The notes beneath the pieces are model-generated. The model ran no database searches and was not told where the DNA came from. It saw only the letters and a list, made by a program, of their open reading frames with translations. This document shows positions 8,511 to 17,410 of a DNA stretch of 64,000 bases, in pieces. Where the stretch lies: positions 1-64,000 of the forward strand of contig JAIUPD010000008.1 in assembly GCA_020161615.1 (NCBI GenBank), written 5' to 3'. The translations under genes and the position numbers were made by a program. This DNA comes from Pseudomonadota bacterium. GTDB lineage: Bacteria > Pseudomonadota > Alphaproteobacteria > Rhodobacterales > Rhodobacteraceae. Each line of letters starts with the position of its first letter. Position 1 is the stretch's first letter.

Positions 8511-8915
8511 ATGCCGACCGTGAAACCGCTTCTGCCATTCGCCGCGCTGATCCTCGTCGCCGCCTGCGACATGCCGCCGTCCGGGGCCCCCTATTCGCGC
8601 GCGCCCATCGCCGCCCCCGTGCCGCCGCCCGCGCCGGTCGAAACACGCCCGCAGCCGACGATCACCGTACCCAGCTATCAGCCCGATCCGGTACCGAACG
8701 AGCCTCCGCGCGTCACCACCCCGGGCGATACCTGCGGCGCCTCTGGCCTGCAGGGTTTCGTGGGCTCGGTCGCGCCCTCCCCCTTCCCGGCCGCAGGCCC
8801 GGTGCGGGTCTATGCCGAGGGCGACCCGGTGACCATGGATCACAACCCCTCACGCGTGAATGTCGTGGTGGACGGGGACAACCGCCAGCGCGTCGTCGCC
8901 ATCACCTGCGGCTGA
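8511..8915 (+). CDS. I78-family peptidase inhibitor lipoprotein
   Basis: A 134-residue lipoprotein. The signal peptide ends in LVAAC with lipid Cys19, then a Pro-rich linker (residues 22-70) leads to an I78 inhibitor domain. The domain shows CGASGLQGFVGS near its start and VRVYAEGDPVTMDHNPSRVNVVVD...VAITCG at the end, with the two cysteines expected to form a disulfide. The family resembles potato inhibitor I and blocks serine proteases. The start at 8511 has AGGG six bases before it; a GTG at 8520 behind AAAGGA is a fair alternative. A hairpin terminator follows at 8933-8959. Confidence 0.88.
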   Translation: MPTVKPLLPFAALILVAACDMPPSGAPYSRAPIAAPVPPPAPVETRPQPTITVPSYQPDPVPNEPPRVTTPGDTCGASGLQGFVGSVAPSPFPAAGPVRVYAEGDPVTMDHNPSRVNVVVDGDNRQRVVAITCG

Positions 8916-8932
8916 GCGGCACCCGACAGCGA

Positions 8933-8959
8933 GACCGGGCGCCAACCGCGCGCCCGGTC
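8933..8959 (+). terminator. Rho-independent terminator after the I78 gene
   Basis: A 10-bp stem GACCGGGCGC/GCGCCCGGTC with a 7-base loop, followed by CCCCTTTT, 18 bases after the stop codon. Confidence 0.8.
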
Positions 8960-9153
8960 CCCTTTTGCCGGTGGCCGCCCCGCCGGATGGGGGTCCGTCA
9001 GGGGCGGCCGTCCTTTCCACGAGACCCCAGCATCGCCGGGCAACCGGGCGAAACCTTGACAAAGCCGGGGCATCCCGAAGGTTTTCAGCGATAAATGACC
9101 CCTGCCCGGACCGGGGACTTGATTTCGCTTCGCCCCGGCGTCACCCTTTTGTC

Positions 9154-9495
9154 ATGAACGTGCAACGCTTTGTGCCCGCCGGATCCGCCTATCCCGAACA
9201 GGTCAGCTTCGACCGGTTCGAACTGGGCGAGATCCTTTCGGTCTATGGCCGGTTCGTCGCGGCGGGTCTGTGGCGCGATTACGGAATCTCGTGCCTGAAG
9301 GACCGCGCGGTCTTCGCCATCTTCCGCCGCGCCGCCGAGAACCCGCTCTACCGGGTCGAGAAGATCCCGGCGCTGCGGGGCAAGCAGGGGCTTTACGCCC
9401 TCTTCGGTCCCGAGGGTCAGGTGCTCAAACGCGGCGCCACGCTGAAAGGGGTTCTGGCACCGCTGGAGCGCAAGCTCCTTCACGCGCTGGACTGA
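9154..9495 (+). CDS. DUF2794 family protein
   Basis: A 113-residue conserved alphaproteobacterial protein of the DUF2794 type, function unknown. It shows FDRFELGEILSVYGRFVAAGLWRDYGIS near the front and the basic ALRGKQGLYALFGPEGQVLKRG near the end. The ATG at 9154 is preferred because conserved sequence begins there; the frame stays open upstream to 8860 through the preceding terminator. No strong ribosome-binding site is visible. It lies 27 bp before the pseudouridine synthase gene on the same strand. Confidence 0.82.
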   Translation: MNVQRFVPAGSAYPEQVSFDRFELGEILSVYGRFVAAGLWRDYGISCLKDRAVFAIFRRAAENPLYRVEKIPALRGKQGLYALFGPEGQVLKRGATLKGVLAPLERKLLHALD

Positions 9496-9522
9496 TCCGC
9501 CCCGCCGCGATAGGCACGGGCC

Positions 9523-10173
9523 ATGATCGAGATGCCCTACAACCCGCCGCCCGGCGATCCCGTGGTCCTGCATCAGGACGACGACCTTCTGGTCATCGAC
9601 AAGGCCTCGGGACTATTGTCGGTGCCGGGCAAGGGCGAGGGCAAGCAGGACAGCCTGATCACCCGTCTGCAATCGGTGATGCCGCAGGTGCGGCTGGTGC
9701 ACCGGCTGGATTGCGACACCTCGGGGGTCATCATCTTCGCGCTGACCCCGCAGGCGCAGGCGAATCTGGGCCAGCAGTTCGAGCATCGCAAGACGCAGAA
9801 ACGCTATGTCGCCCTGATCGCCGGCCACCCGGCCGAGGACAAGGGCCGCATCGACCTGCCGCTCTGCGTCGACTGGCCGAACCGGCCGAAGCAGCATGTG
9901 GATCACCAGAACGGCAAACCCGCCCAGACCGACTGGAAAGTGCTGCGCCACGAGGGCGAGAATACCCGCGTGGTGCTGAAACCCCTGACCGGGCGCAGCC
10001 ATCAGTTGCGGGTGCACATGCTGGAGATGGGCCATCCGATCCTGGGCGACCCGCTCTATGCCACGGGGGCGGCGCTGAATCATCGCCGGCTCATGCTGCA
10101 TGCCGAGGAATTGCGCCTGCGCCACCCGATGACCGGCGCGGCGCTGACCTTCCGGGCGCCGGTGCCGTTCTGA
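9523..10173 (+). CDS. RluA-family pseudouridine synthase
   Basis: Isomerises uridine to pseudouridine in RNA. The catalytic motif is VHRLDCDTSGVIIFAL, whose Asp is the nucleophile; KRYVALIAGHP and GRSHQLRVHMLEMGHPILGDPLY are the other family signatures. It is 216 residues with no S4 domain, which fits the RluA subgroup (tRNA position 32 and 23S rRNA position 746) better than RluC or RluD. The exact target is inferred. The gene ends 6 bases from the convergent ptsN. Confidence 0.88.
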   Translation: MIEMPYNPPPGDPVVLHQDDDLLVIDKASGLLSVPGKGEGKQDSLITRLQSVMPQVRLVHRLDCDTSGVIIFALTPQAQANLGQQFEHRKTQKRYVALIAGHPAEDKGRIDLPLCVDWPNRPKQHVDHQNGKPAQTDWKVLRHEGENTRVVLKPLTGRSHQLRVHMLEMGHPILGDPLYATGAALNHRRLMLHAEELRLRHPMTGAALTFRAPVPF

Positions 10174-10179
10174 GCGGGC

Positions 10180-10644
10180 TCAGGCGGCCTTGGTATCGGT
10201 CTGCTGGGTGAGGATGGCGAAGAGCTTGTCCGTCTCTTCATTGGCGCGCAGCTTGGCGCAGACGGCGGGGTCGCGCAGCGTGCGCGAAACCAATGCCAGG
10301 GCTTTCAGATGCTCGACCCCGGCATCGCGCGGGGCAAAGAGGGCAAAGACCAGATCGACAGGCGCCCGGTCGACCGAACCGTAATCGAGCGGCCGGTCCA
10401 GGCGGATGAAGACGCCGCGTACCCGCTCGATCCCGTCGATGCGGGCATGGGGCAGTGCCACGCCGTGGCCTACACCGGTCGGCCCCAGGCTTTCGCGTTC
10501 CTGCAGCGCGTCGATGGCCACCGACTCGTCCAGCCCATGCGCGGCGGCGGCGGTTTCAGCGAGGTCCTGGAAAAGGCGCTTCTTGCTTTTCACGGCGTTG
10601 CAGACCCGGATCGCTCCGGGGGTCAACAGATGGGCCAGTTCCAT
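10180..10644 (-). CDS. ptsN: Nitrogen-regulatory PTS IIA protein
   Basis: EIIA-Ntr, a phosphoryl acceptor regulating nitrogen, potassium and carbon responses rather than sugar transport. 154 residues. The phosphorylated histidine lies in GHGVALPHARIDGI; the protein begins MELAHLLTPGAIRV, as expected. It is downstream of hpf on the same strand, completing the lptC-lptA-lptB-rpoN-hpf-ptsN order common in alphaproteobacteria. A hairpin lies between it and hpf. Confidence 0.93.
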   Translation of the reverse strand: MELAHLLTPGAIRVCNAVKSKKRLFQDLAETAAAAHGLDESVAIDALQERESLGPTGVGHGVALPHARIDGIERVRGVFIRLDRPLDYGSVDRAPVDLVFALFAPRDAGVEHLKALALVSRTLRDPAVCAKLRANEETDKLFAILTQQTDTKAA

Positions 10645-10674
10645 ACGCGCTCTTGCCTCACGTCGCTAAGGGCG

Positions 10675-10707
10675 CCGGCCTCCGGGGTATGCGTCCCCGG
10701 AGGCCGG
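10675..10707 (-). terminator. Strong stem-loop between hpf and ptsN
   Basis: A 13-bp stem (CCGGCCTCCGGGG and its complement) with a 7-base loop, starting 7 bases after the hpf stop. Neither side has a T-run, so it is as likely an RNA-stability or partial-termination element as a true terminator. Confidence 0.55.
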
Positions 10708-10713
10708 ACCAAA

Positions 10714-11280
10714 TTATTGTGGGTCGATCCAGCCGATATTCCCGTCCTCGCGCCGGTAGACCACATTCAGCCCGCCGTGCCGCTCGTTGCGGAACACCAG
10801 AACCGGTGCGTGCGAAAGCTCCATCTGCATGACCGCCTCACCAGCCGAGATCGACGGAATGCGCGTCTCCATCTCGGCAATGATCATCGGCGCCAGCGTA
10901 TCGGGCTCATCGCCTTCCGACCCGTCGTCAGAGGCGAGGATATACGCGGATGCCCCGCCGAATTCAACCGGCGCCGGCCGGTCGCGGTGATGGTCCTTCA
11001 GACGGCGCTTGTAGCGGCGCAATTGCTTGTCCATGCGCTCGCAACAGGCATCGAAGGCGGCATAGATGTCGTTGGCCTGCCCCTTGGCCTGGGCGGTCAG
11101 CCCGGTGCTGAGGTGAACGGTCGATTCGCAGACATAGGCGTGCGCGTCACGGGAGAAGACGATATTCGCGTCGGTCGGACGCTGCGAATACTTCTCCATC
11201 ACATTGCCCAGCTCACTTTTGACGTGCGTCTGAAGCGCCTCGCCAACATCGATCTGCTTTCCGCTGATCTGGTACCGCAT
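10714..11280 (-). CDS. hpf: Ribosome hibernation promoting factor, long form
   Basis: Binds 30S/70S ribosomes and drives dimerisation into inactive particles in starved cells. 188 residues: the N-terminal HPF/YfiA fold (MRYQISGKQIDVGEALQTHV...AYVCESTVHL, and the basic MDKQLRRYKRRLKDHHR) plus a C-terminal dimerisation tail (VMQMELSHAPVLVFRNERHGGLNVVYRREDGNIGWIDP). This is the long form that dimerises on its own. An AAGGAG site precedes the ATG. It lies in the rpoN-hpf-ptsN order. Confidence 0.93.
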   Translation of the reverse strand: MRYQISGKQIDVGEALQTHVKSELGNVMEKYSQRPTDANIVFSRDAHAYVCESTVHLSTGLTAQAKGQANDIYAAFDACCERMDKQLRRYKRRLKDHHRDRPAPVEFGGASAYILASDDGSEGDEPDTLAPMIIAEMETRIPSISAGEAVMQMELSHAPVLVFRNERHGGLNVVYRREDGNIGWIDPQ

Positions 11281-11361
11281 GAACCTCTCCTTCTGGTGAC
11301 GGATGCCCCGCGGCCAACGTGACTGCGGGCATCTCCGTCGATATGACCTGACGGCACGGGC

Positions 11362-12648
11362 TCAGTCTCGATGCCGCGCCGCAGCCATTCTCCGGCGCGT
11401 TGCCGTGCCGGGAATTCTCAAGCCTTGCCTGTATTTGGCGACAGTTCGCCGGGCGATGTCAACGCCCTGCTCACGCAACAAACCGGCAAGGGATTCGTCC
11501 GACAGCGGGCGGCCCCGGGGCTCGGCGGCGATCAGCTCGGCGATGCGCCGCTGCACCACCCGGGACGAGACCACGCCCTCGGTCGAGGGCAGCCCGGTCG
11601 AAAACAAGACGCCCAGCGGCCAGAGCCGCCCGTCGATGTCGATGGCCTTGCCCGCCAGCGCCCGACCGACCGTCGACGGATGCAGCCCCAGCGCCCCGGC
11701 CAGATCCTGCCGGGTCGCAGGCAGGAGGCCGGCGATACCTTGCTGGAAAAATCCCGCCTGATGGTCGGCCAGCCAGTCGCCGATCCGCGCCAGCGTATGC
11801 CCGCGCTGTTCCAGCGCCGCCAGCAGCGCCCGGGCCCTGACCAGCAACTCGGGCGCGAAGCCCTCGCTCGCGGCCTTGTGAACCATGGCCGCGTCCAGCC
11901 GCAACCGGGGCCGTGAGGTTTCGGCCGGCTCGATGCTCAGCTTGCCCCCGTCGCCGCGCACCAGCCGCAGATCGGGCAGAAGGGGCGCGGCCTCGACCGC
12001 GGGCTCGACGGCGGGCAGGGCCGGGCGCGGGGTCAGACCCTTGAGCATGGCCGCCCGCGCCTCGGCACCCGCGGCATCCAGCCCCAGCTCACGCCCGATC
12101 CGCGCCCAGTCCCGCCGGGCAAAGAGCGGCAGCAGACGCAAGGTGGCCGCAGCCTCGCCCGGGTCCAGCCCCTTGTCGACCAGCTGCAGCCGCAGGCATT
12201 CGGTGACGTTACGCGCGCCGATCCCGGCGGGTTCGCAGCGATGCAGCGCCGCCAGTGCCTGTTCCAGCCGGTCCAGGGCGATCCCCTGCTCCTCGGCCAG
12301 CACTTCAAGTTCGGTGTCCAGAAATCCGTCCGGCCCCAGTTCGGCGATCAGGAACAGCGCCAGCGCGGCGATGCCGCGCGGCAGATCCATCCGCTCGATC
12401 TGCAGGCGCAGGTCTTCCTGAAAGGGCGCGGACCGGGCCTGCGCATCGATGTCGAGCCCCTCGATCGGCGCGGCAGGGCGCGCGGCGGGGCGATCCACCA
12501 GCAGGAAGGGATTATGCGCGGCCTCGCGGGCCAGTTCGTCGGCCAGCTCGCCCGGCCCCATGCGCAGCATGTTGAGCCTGAGCCGAACATCCGGGGTCAG
12601 CGCCAGCCGCTGCTGCTGGCGCAGCTCCAGCCTCGGGTTCAGCGCCAT
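11362..12648 (-). CDS. rpoN: RNA polymerase sigma-54 factor
   Basis: Sigma-54, which needs AAA+ activators and reads -24/-12 promoters. Region I (MALNPRLELRQQQRLALTP...AHNPFLL) binds the activator, and the C-terminal RpoN box ARRTVAKYR is complete. At 428 residues it is shorter than enterobacterial RpoN (about 477). The acidic region II between NPFLLVDRP and QEDLRLQIERMDLP is only about 30 residues. A GGGGGAGG site precedes the ATG. It is 33 bp from lptB on the same strand. Confidence 0.95.
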   Translation of the reverse strand: MALNPRLELRQQQRLALTPDVRLRLNMLRMGPGELADELAREAAHNPFLLVDRPAARPAAPIEGLDIDAQARSAPFQEDLRLQIERMDLPRGIAALALFLIAELGPDGFLDTELEVLAEEQGIALDRLEQALAALHRCEPAGIGARNVTECLRLQLVDKGLDPGEAAATLRLLPLFARRDWARIGRELGLDAAGAEARAAMLKGLTPRPALPAVEPAVEAAPLLPDLRLVRGDGGKLSIEPAETSRPRLRLDAAMVHKAASEGFAPELLVRARALLAALEQRGHTLARIGDWLADHQAGFFQQGIAGLLPATRQDLAGALGLHPSTVGRALAGKAIDIDGRLWPLGVLFSTGLPSTEGVVSSRVVQRRIAELIAAEPRGRPLSDESLAGLLREQGVDIARRTVAKYRQGLRIPGTATRRRMAAARHRD

Positions 12649-12681
12649 CGGGCACCTCCCCCGGTGTCAGCGGCCCCGTCT

Positions 12682-13434
12682 CTAGCGGAACGAGTCGCCC
12701 AGATAGACCCGGCGCACATCCGCATTGCCCACAACCTCGTCCGGCGTGCCGCTCATCAGCACGGTTCCATCATGAAGGATATAGGCACGATCCACGATCT
12801 CAAGGGTCTCGCGCACGTTGTGATCGGTAATCAGCACGCCGATGCCGCGGGCCGTCAGATCACCGACCAGCCCGCGGATGTCGCCCACAGCGATGGGATC
12901 GACCCCGGCGAAGGGTTCGTCCAGCAGCACGAAAGAGGGGTTCGAGGCCAGACAACGCGCGATCTCGGCCCGCCGCCGCTCGCCACCGGACAGCGCCAGC
13001 GCCGGCGATTTGCGCAGCTTCTCGATGCGGAACTCGTGCAACAGCTCTTCCAGCCTTGCGGCGCGGGTGGCGCGGTCGGGCACGGCAATCTCCAGGATCG
13101 CCTTGATGTTGTCCTCGACCGAGAGGCCGCGGAAGATCGACATTTCCTGCGGCAGGTAGCCGATGCCCAGCCTGGCGCGACGATACATCGGCCAGCCCGT
13201 CACATCGAGCCCGTCGATGGAGACATGGCCGCCATCCACCGGCACCAGCCCCGCCACGCAATAAAAGCAGGTGGTCTTGCCCGACCCGTTCGGCCCCAGC
13301 AGCGCCACGACCTCGCCCCGGTGCAGGTCCAGGTCGATGCCGCGCAGGATCGGGCGGCGCTTGTAGCTCTTCTTCAGGCCACGGATCCGCAATCCGTCGG
13401 GCCGGGCGTCGGGTTCATCCATCGGGGGCGTCAT
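12682..13434 (-). CDS. lptB: LPS export ABC transporter ATPase LptB
   Basis: Cytoplasmic ATPase of the LptBFGC complex that pulls lipopolysaccharide from the inner membrane. Walker A is GPNGSGKTT, the signature is LSGGERRR, and Walker B is FVLLDEPFAGVDP, followed by the switch His of LITDHNVRETL. 250 residues. Its start overlaps the lptA stop by four bases (ATGA). An extra N-terminal dozen residues (MTPPMDEPDARPDG) precede the conserved core, so an internal start is possible. Confidence 0.95.
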   Translation of the reverse strand: MTPPMDEPDARPDGLRIRGLKKSYKRRPILRGIDLDLHRGEVVALLGPNGSGKTTCFYCVAGLVPVDGGHVSIDGLDVTGWPMYRRARLGIGYLPQEMSIFRGLSVEDNIKAILEIAVPDRATRAARLEELLHEFRIEKLRKSPALALSGGERRRAEIARCLASNPSFVLLDEPFAGVDPIAVGDIRGLVGDLTARGIGVLITDHNVRETLEIVDRAYILHDGTVLMSGTPDEVVGNADVRRVYLGDSFR

Positions 13435-13928
13435 TCCATGCGGATGATGGTCCGCACCCGGCCGATCATCCGGCCGGTCCCGGCCCTGAGGTCGGCCACG
13501 AAGCGTTCGCCCGACAACAGGTTCGGCCCCTGCACCAGCATCACCGCGCCGGTCATCTCCAGCGATTGCGCGTCAAGGGAATAGACCGCTTCACGCGATT
13601 CCAGCGCCTCGCTGGGGGTGGCCATCGTCACCCCGCCCGTTGCGATCAGCCGGCTGATCCGCTGCTGCCCCTCGCGCGCGCCGGCGCCGTATTCGAGCCT
13701 GAGCGCCCCGGCCGAGATCCGCATGTCACCCTGAACCGCCAGCACGTTGCCGGTGAATTCGGTGGCGCCCGTCGCCTGATCGACGCTCAATTGGTCCGCC
13801 GTCACTTCCAGCGCCGAGCCATCGAGCCTGAGCGACTGGCCGAAGCTGATCTGCACACCCTCCTGCGCCGAGGCGGGAAGTGCGGCAAGCATCAGCACCG
13901 CAAACAGTCGGAGGAAGAGACGCGGCAT
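13431..13928 (-). CDS. lptA: LPS transport periplasmic protein LptA
   Basis: Periplasmic bridge protein carrying lipopolysaccharide from LptC to LptD. 165 residues with a signal peptide (MPRLFLRLFAVLMLAALPASAQEG) and an OstA fold shown by SALEVTADQLSVDQATGATEFTGNVLAVQGDMRISAG. It overlaps lptC by one base (TGATG) and lptB by four. Confidence 0.92.
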   Translation of the reverse strand: MPRLFLRLFAVLMLAALPASAQEGVQISFGQSLRLDGSALEVTADQLSVDQATGATEFTGNVLAVQGDMRISAGALRLEYGAGAREGQQRISRLIATGGVTMATPSEALESREAVYSLDAQSLEMTGAVMLVQGPNLLSGERFVADLRAGTGRMIGRVRTIIRME

Positions 13929-14563
13929 CAGGGGGCCCCTTGGTTTTCTGGCTGATAGTTCAACCGCACACCGCCCCCGAAAACAAGCACATAACCCGCC
14001 CCATCGGTGGAATCGGCCCGCATCTCCATGTTTCCGGCCTGGATTCTGCCCGCGGGTGCCGAGCCCTCGACCGCACCGGGCGCGCGCATGCGGGTCGTGT
14101 CCAGAAGCCCGGTAAGCCGTTCGGTCGCCAGCCGATAGCCCGGGCTGACCGAAACCTCCAGCCCGCCGGCCAGCTCGAAACTGCCCCGGCCCCGGTCGAT
14201 GATCCCATCGCGCGCCGCGGCGTGCATCGTCTCGCCGTCCCGGCCTTCCAGCTGCAGGTCCAGCCCCGTCACCTCGAGCCGCATGGTCGCGCCGGGGTCC
14301 GAGCGCGCGGTGTCGGCGACGATGGTCAGCGCCGCGCCATCCTCGGTCACGCCGGCAAAGCGCGCACCCGAGAGGCGGGGATCGCGGGCGCGGTCCTCCA
14401 CGTCAATCTCGGCATTGGTGATGGCCTGCGTCGGATCGACGGTACGGGCCAGCAGGAAGACCAGCGACAGAAGCGTGAGCGCGGTCAGCGGCAGCAGGAC
14501 TTTCAGGATCCCGACGGTCCTGCTGTAGCCTGCCCTGCGCTGTCCGGGTTCCGCCAATGCCAT
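13928..14563 (-). CDS. lptC: LPS export protein LptC
   Basis: Bitopic inner-membrane protein that hands lipopolysaccharide to LptA. One N-terminal membrane segment (ILKVLLPLTALTLLSLVFLLA) precedes a periplasmic jelly-roll domain rich in beta-type repeats (GVTEDGAALTIVADTARSD). The ATG at 14563 stands one base after the RNase D stop and gives 211 residues; the frame extends to 14602 inside rnd without conserved sequence. It is encoded immediately upstream of lptA. Confidence 0.9.
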   Translation of the reverse strand: MALAEPGQRRAGYSRTVGILKVLLPLTALTLLSLVFLLARTVDPTQAITNAEIDVEDRARDPRLSGARFAGVTEDGAALTIVADTARSDPGATMRLEVTGLDLQLEGRDGETMHAAARDGIIDRGRGSFELAGGLEVSVSPGYRLATERLTGLLDTTRMRAPGAVEGSAPAGRIQAGNMEMRADSTDGAGYVLVFGGGVRLNYQPENQGAP

Positions 14564-14564
14564 G

Positions 14565-15176
14565 TCAATGCGCGAAGATATCCACCTCGGGCCAGCCGGC
14601 AAGGTCGAGCTTGGCGCGCATCGGCAGGAAGTCGAAACAGGCCTGGGCCATGGCGGTGCGGCCCTCGCGCGCCAGCATCCCCTCCAGCAGCTCTTTCAGA
14701 CGGTGCAGATAGAGGACGTCCGAGGCCGCGTAATCCTTCTGCGCCTGGGTGATCTGATCCGCGCCCCAGTCACTGGATTGCTGCATCTTGGAAATGTCGA
14801 CGTTCAGCAGTTCCGACAGCAGGTATTTCAGCCCGTGCCGGTCGGTATAGGTCCGCACCAGCTTGGAGGCGATCTTGGTGCACCAGACGGGCGCGGCCAG
14901 CACACCGAAACGATGCTCCATCACCGCGATGTCGAAACGCCCGAAATGGAAGAGCTTCAGCACCTTGGGATCGGCCAGCAGGCGGGTCAGGTTCGGTGCC
15001 TCGCTCTGGTCTTGCGCGATCTGCACCAGATGCGCATTGCCGTCGCCGCCCGAGAGTTGCACCAGGCACAGCCGGTCGCGGTGCGGGTTCAAGCCCATCG
15101 TCTCGCAATCAATGGCCACCACGGGGCCGAGGTCCAGACCATCGGGCAGGTCGTTCTGGTAGAGGAAATTCGCCAT
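14565..15176 (-). CDS. rnd: Short RNase D-family 3'-5' exonuclease
   Basis: Single-domain DEDDy exonuclease of 203 residues; E. coli RNase D is about 375 with two HRDC domains, which are absent here. The acidic motifs are AIDCETMGL (Asp, Glu), FHFGRFDIAVM (Asp) and DYAASDVLYLHRL (Tyr/Asp). It acts on structured RNA 3' ends. This short form is standard in alphaproteobacteria and is commonly found upstream of lptC, as here with one base between the genes. Confidence 0.9.
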   Translation of the reverse strand: MANFLYQNDLPDGLDLGPVVAIDCETMGLNPHRDRLCLVQLSGGDGNAHLVQIAQDQSEAPNLTRLLADPKVLKLFHFGRFDIAVMEHRFGVLAAPVWCTKIASKLVRTYTDRHGLKYLLSELLNVDISKMQQSSDWGADQITQAQKDYAASDVLYLHRLKELLEGMLAREGRTAMAQACFDFLPMRAKLDLAGWPEVDIFAH

Positions 15177-15273
15177 GGGGAAGGTCTTTCGCCAGGAATG
15201 CGGTCCCGTCTAATCCCGGGGGCGGGCCGCGTCAATTCTGCGCGCCCCCGGCCCTTCCCCTCTGGCGCGGCGA

Positions 15274-16158
15274 TCAGCCCATCCGGTCCGAGGCATAGGC
15301 ACCGGGCGAGGCCGGGAAGACTACGGTGCGGTGGCCGTTCTGGAAGACGCGGTGCTGGGCATGGGCATGGACCGCCCGCGCCAGCACCTGCGCCTCGACA
15401 TCGCGGCCGAGCGAGACGTAATCGGCCGGGTTCTGCGCATGCGTCACGCGCACCGTGTCCTGTTCGATGATCGGGCCTTCATCGAGGTCGGCGGTGACGT
15501 AATGCGCCGTGGCGCCGATCAGCTTCACGCCGCGCTGATAGGCCTGCTTGTAGGGGTTCGCGCCCTTGAAGCTGGGCAGGAAGGAATGGTGGATGTTGAT
15601 GATCCGCCCCGACATCTTGGTGCAGAGCGCATCGGACAACACCTGCATGTAACGCGCCAGCACGATCAGCTCGGCGCCCGAGCCCTCGACCACCTCCATC
15701 AGCCGGGCCTCGGCCTGGGGCTTGTTCTCCTTGGTGACGTTGATGTGCCAGAAGGGCAGATCGTGGTTCACCACCACCTTCTGATAGGTCATGTGGTTAG
15801 AGACCACGCCGACCAGTTCCACCGGCAGGGCGCCGATCCGCCAGCGATAAAGCAGGTCGTTCAGGCAATGGCCGAAGTTCGACACCATCAGCAGCACCTT
15901 CATGCGCCCGGCCGTGTCGTGGATGCCCCAATCCATATCGAACGCCGCGGCCACCGGGGCGAAGCCTGCGCGCAGGCTGTCAATCGTGGCCCCGGTCTCG
16001 GCGGCGAAGCTGATTCGGGTGAAGAACTTGCCGCTCTCCAGATCGTCATACTGGGCGGCGTCGGTGATGTTGCATCCCGCCTCGGCCAGATAGCCCGAGA
16101 TTGCGGCAACGATCCCGCGGCGCGAGGCGCAGCGGACGGTCAGAACGTAAGGAATCAT
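15274..16158 (-). CDS. purU: Formyltetrahydrofolate deformylase
   Basis: Hydrolyses 10-formyl-tetrahydrofolate to formate and tetrahydrofolate, balancing one-carbon units. An N-terminal ACT domain (MIPYVLTVRCASRRGIVAAISGYLAEAGCNITDAAQ) is followed by the formyltransferase fold with INIHHSFLPSFKGANPY (His) and GATAHYVTADLDEGPIIEQD (catalytic Asp region). 294 residues. The ATG at 16158 starts the ACT domain; upstream open sequence is not conserved. Confidence 0.94.
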   Translation of the reverse strand: MIPYVLTVRCASRRGIVAAISGYLAEAGCNITDAAQYDDLESGKFFTRISFAAETGATIDSLRAGFAPVAAAFDMDWGIHDTAGRMKVLLMVSNFGHCLNDLLYRWRIGALPVELVGVVSNHMTYQKVVVNHDLPFWHINVTKENKPQAEARLMEVVEGSGAELIVLARYMQVLSDALCTKMSGRIINIHHSFLPSFKGANPYKQAYQRGVKLIGATAHYVTADLDEGPIIEQDTVRVTHAQNPADYVSLGRDVEAQVLARAVHAHAQHRVFQNGHRTVVFPASPGAYASDRMG

Positions 16159-16323
16159 GGCGGGGCTTCCTGAAGGGAGGGGGCTGGCGTTGGTCGATCC
16201 TGAGGGATTCTGCGTCGCGGCATAAGACCCCGACACACCGCCGGCGACACAAATCACGCGGCCTGCGACGCCGAAACCGAACGGCTGACGCCGATCGTCA
16301 ACTTCGGTTCCCGCCCCGCCCCC

Positions 16324-16992
16324 TCAGCCCAGCGTGCGGCCGAAGAAGTCCAGCGTCCGCTGCCAGGCCAGCGCCGCCGAGGGCGCGTCGTAGCTGGCGC
16401 GCTGGTCGCAGTTGAAGCCGTGGCCCGCGCCCTCGTAGACGTGGAACTCGGCCTGGGGCACGGCGGCGCGCACCGCTTCGTAATTCTCGGGCGGGATGCC
16501 GGTATCCTCGGCGCCGTAGTGGAATTGCACCGGGCAGCGTGGCGGCTGGGCGATCAGCTTGTTGACCATCCCGCCATAGAAGCTGCTGGCCCCCGCGAAA
16601 CCGTCGAGCTGCGACGCCGCCGCATAGGCGACCGAGCCGCCCAGACAGAAGCCGACGATCCCGGTCTTGCCCGCGTCCGCCAGATGGTCCCGCGCCGCCG
16701 CCACGTCGAGCAGGCATTTCCCCATGTCGAAGAGCGGGATCATGCCCCGCGCACGGGCGATTTCATCGGGGGTGTAGCCGGTCTGGAAATCGGGCTCGAT
16801 CCGGTCGAAGACCGCCGGCGCCAGGGCGCGGTAGCCAGCCTCGGCCAGCCGGTCGCAGATCGAGCGGATATGGCTGTTGACGCCGAAGATCTCCTGCACG
16901 ACGACGATTCCGCCGCGCGGCGTGCCCTGCGGTTCGGCCAGCCAGGCGCCAAGCTGGAAACCGTCGGCAGCGGTGAGGGTGATGTCGGTCAT
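16324..16992 (-). CDS. Dienelactone hydrolase family protein
   Basis: Alpha/beta hydrolase of the carboxymethylenebutenolidase type, 222 residues. The triad is visible: nucleophile Cys in GFCLGGSVAYA, Asp in YGAEDTGIPPE and His in GAGHGFNCD. VVQEIFGVNSHIRSICDRLAEAGY is the family N-terminal signature. It could act in chloro- or protocatechuate-type aromatic breakdown, or as a general lactonase or esterase; no aromatic-ring genes adjoin it. AGGAG precedes the ATG. Confidence 0.9.
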   Translation of the reverse strand: MTDITLTAADGFQLGAWLAEPQGTPRGGIVVVQEIFGVNSHIRSICDRLAEAGYRALAPAVFDRIEPDFQTGYTPDEIARARGMIPLFDMGKCLLDVAAARDHLADAGKTGIVGFCLGGSVAYAAASQLDGFAGASSFYGGMVNKLIAQPPRCPVQFHYGAEDTGIPPENYEAVRAAVPQAEFHVYEGAGHGFNCDQRASYDAPSAALAWQRTLDFFGRTLG

Positions 16993-17083
16993 GCGGGCAA
17001 CTCCTGCTTTTGGATGGCAGGGTGCCGAAGAATGCCGGGCGGCGCCAGCCTCTTGTTATCGCATTCGAAGGGCCGGAAAAGCG

Positions 17084-17114
17084 AAACCCCGCAAGGGTGA
17101 ACCTTGCGGGGTTT
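17084..17114 (-). terminator. Terminator downstream of tRNA-Leu
   Basis: A 13-bp stem (AAACCCCGCAAGG / CCTTGCGGGGTTT) with a 5-base loop, beginning 11 bases past the tRNA 3' end. The terminal T-run on the minus strand fits intrinsic termination. Confidence 0.85.
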
Positions 17115-17125
17115 ACGAGGACGCT

Positions 17126-17210
17126 TGGTGCCCAGAAGAGGACTCGAACCTCCACACCTTGCGGTACAGGTACCTGAAACCTGCGCGTCTACCAATTCCG
17201 CCATCTGGGC
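17126..17210 (-). tRNA. tRNA-Leu (anticodon CAG)
   Basis: Class II tRNA, 85 bases including encoded CCA. The acceptor stem GCCCAGA pairs with TCTGGGC, the D-loop reads AATTGGTAGA, the anticodon loop is TTCAGGT (CAG, decoding CUG), and a variable arm and GGTTCGAGTCC T-arm follow. CUG is a major Leu codon in this GC-rich genome. Confidence 0.96.
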
Positions 17211-17410
17211 TGATTGCGTGAGCGGTGGATTATCCGGGGGCCGTGGGAGTGTCAACGGGGGGCACAAAAAAATCGGCGCCTCGGGCAAGAATTCTCGCGC
17301 CCCCGTGACGCTGCATCGCAGCGACAGCCGTCGCGCCAGACCGCTTTGGACTTGTCCGCAAGGGGGGGCGGCGGTATTGAGCATCAAGTGATAAAGGCGC
17401 GGAGGGCGAG

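Noticed and set aside
16159..16323. Possible riboswitch or small gene upstream of purU
   Set aside because: No conserved stem set or open frame could be recognised in these 165 bases.
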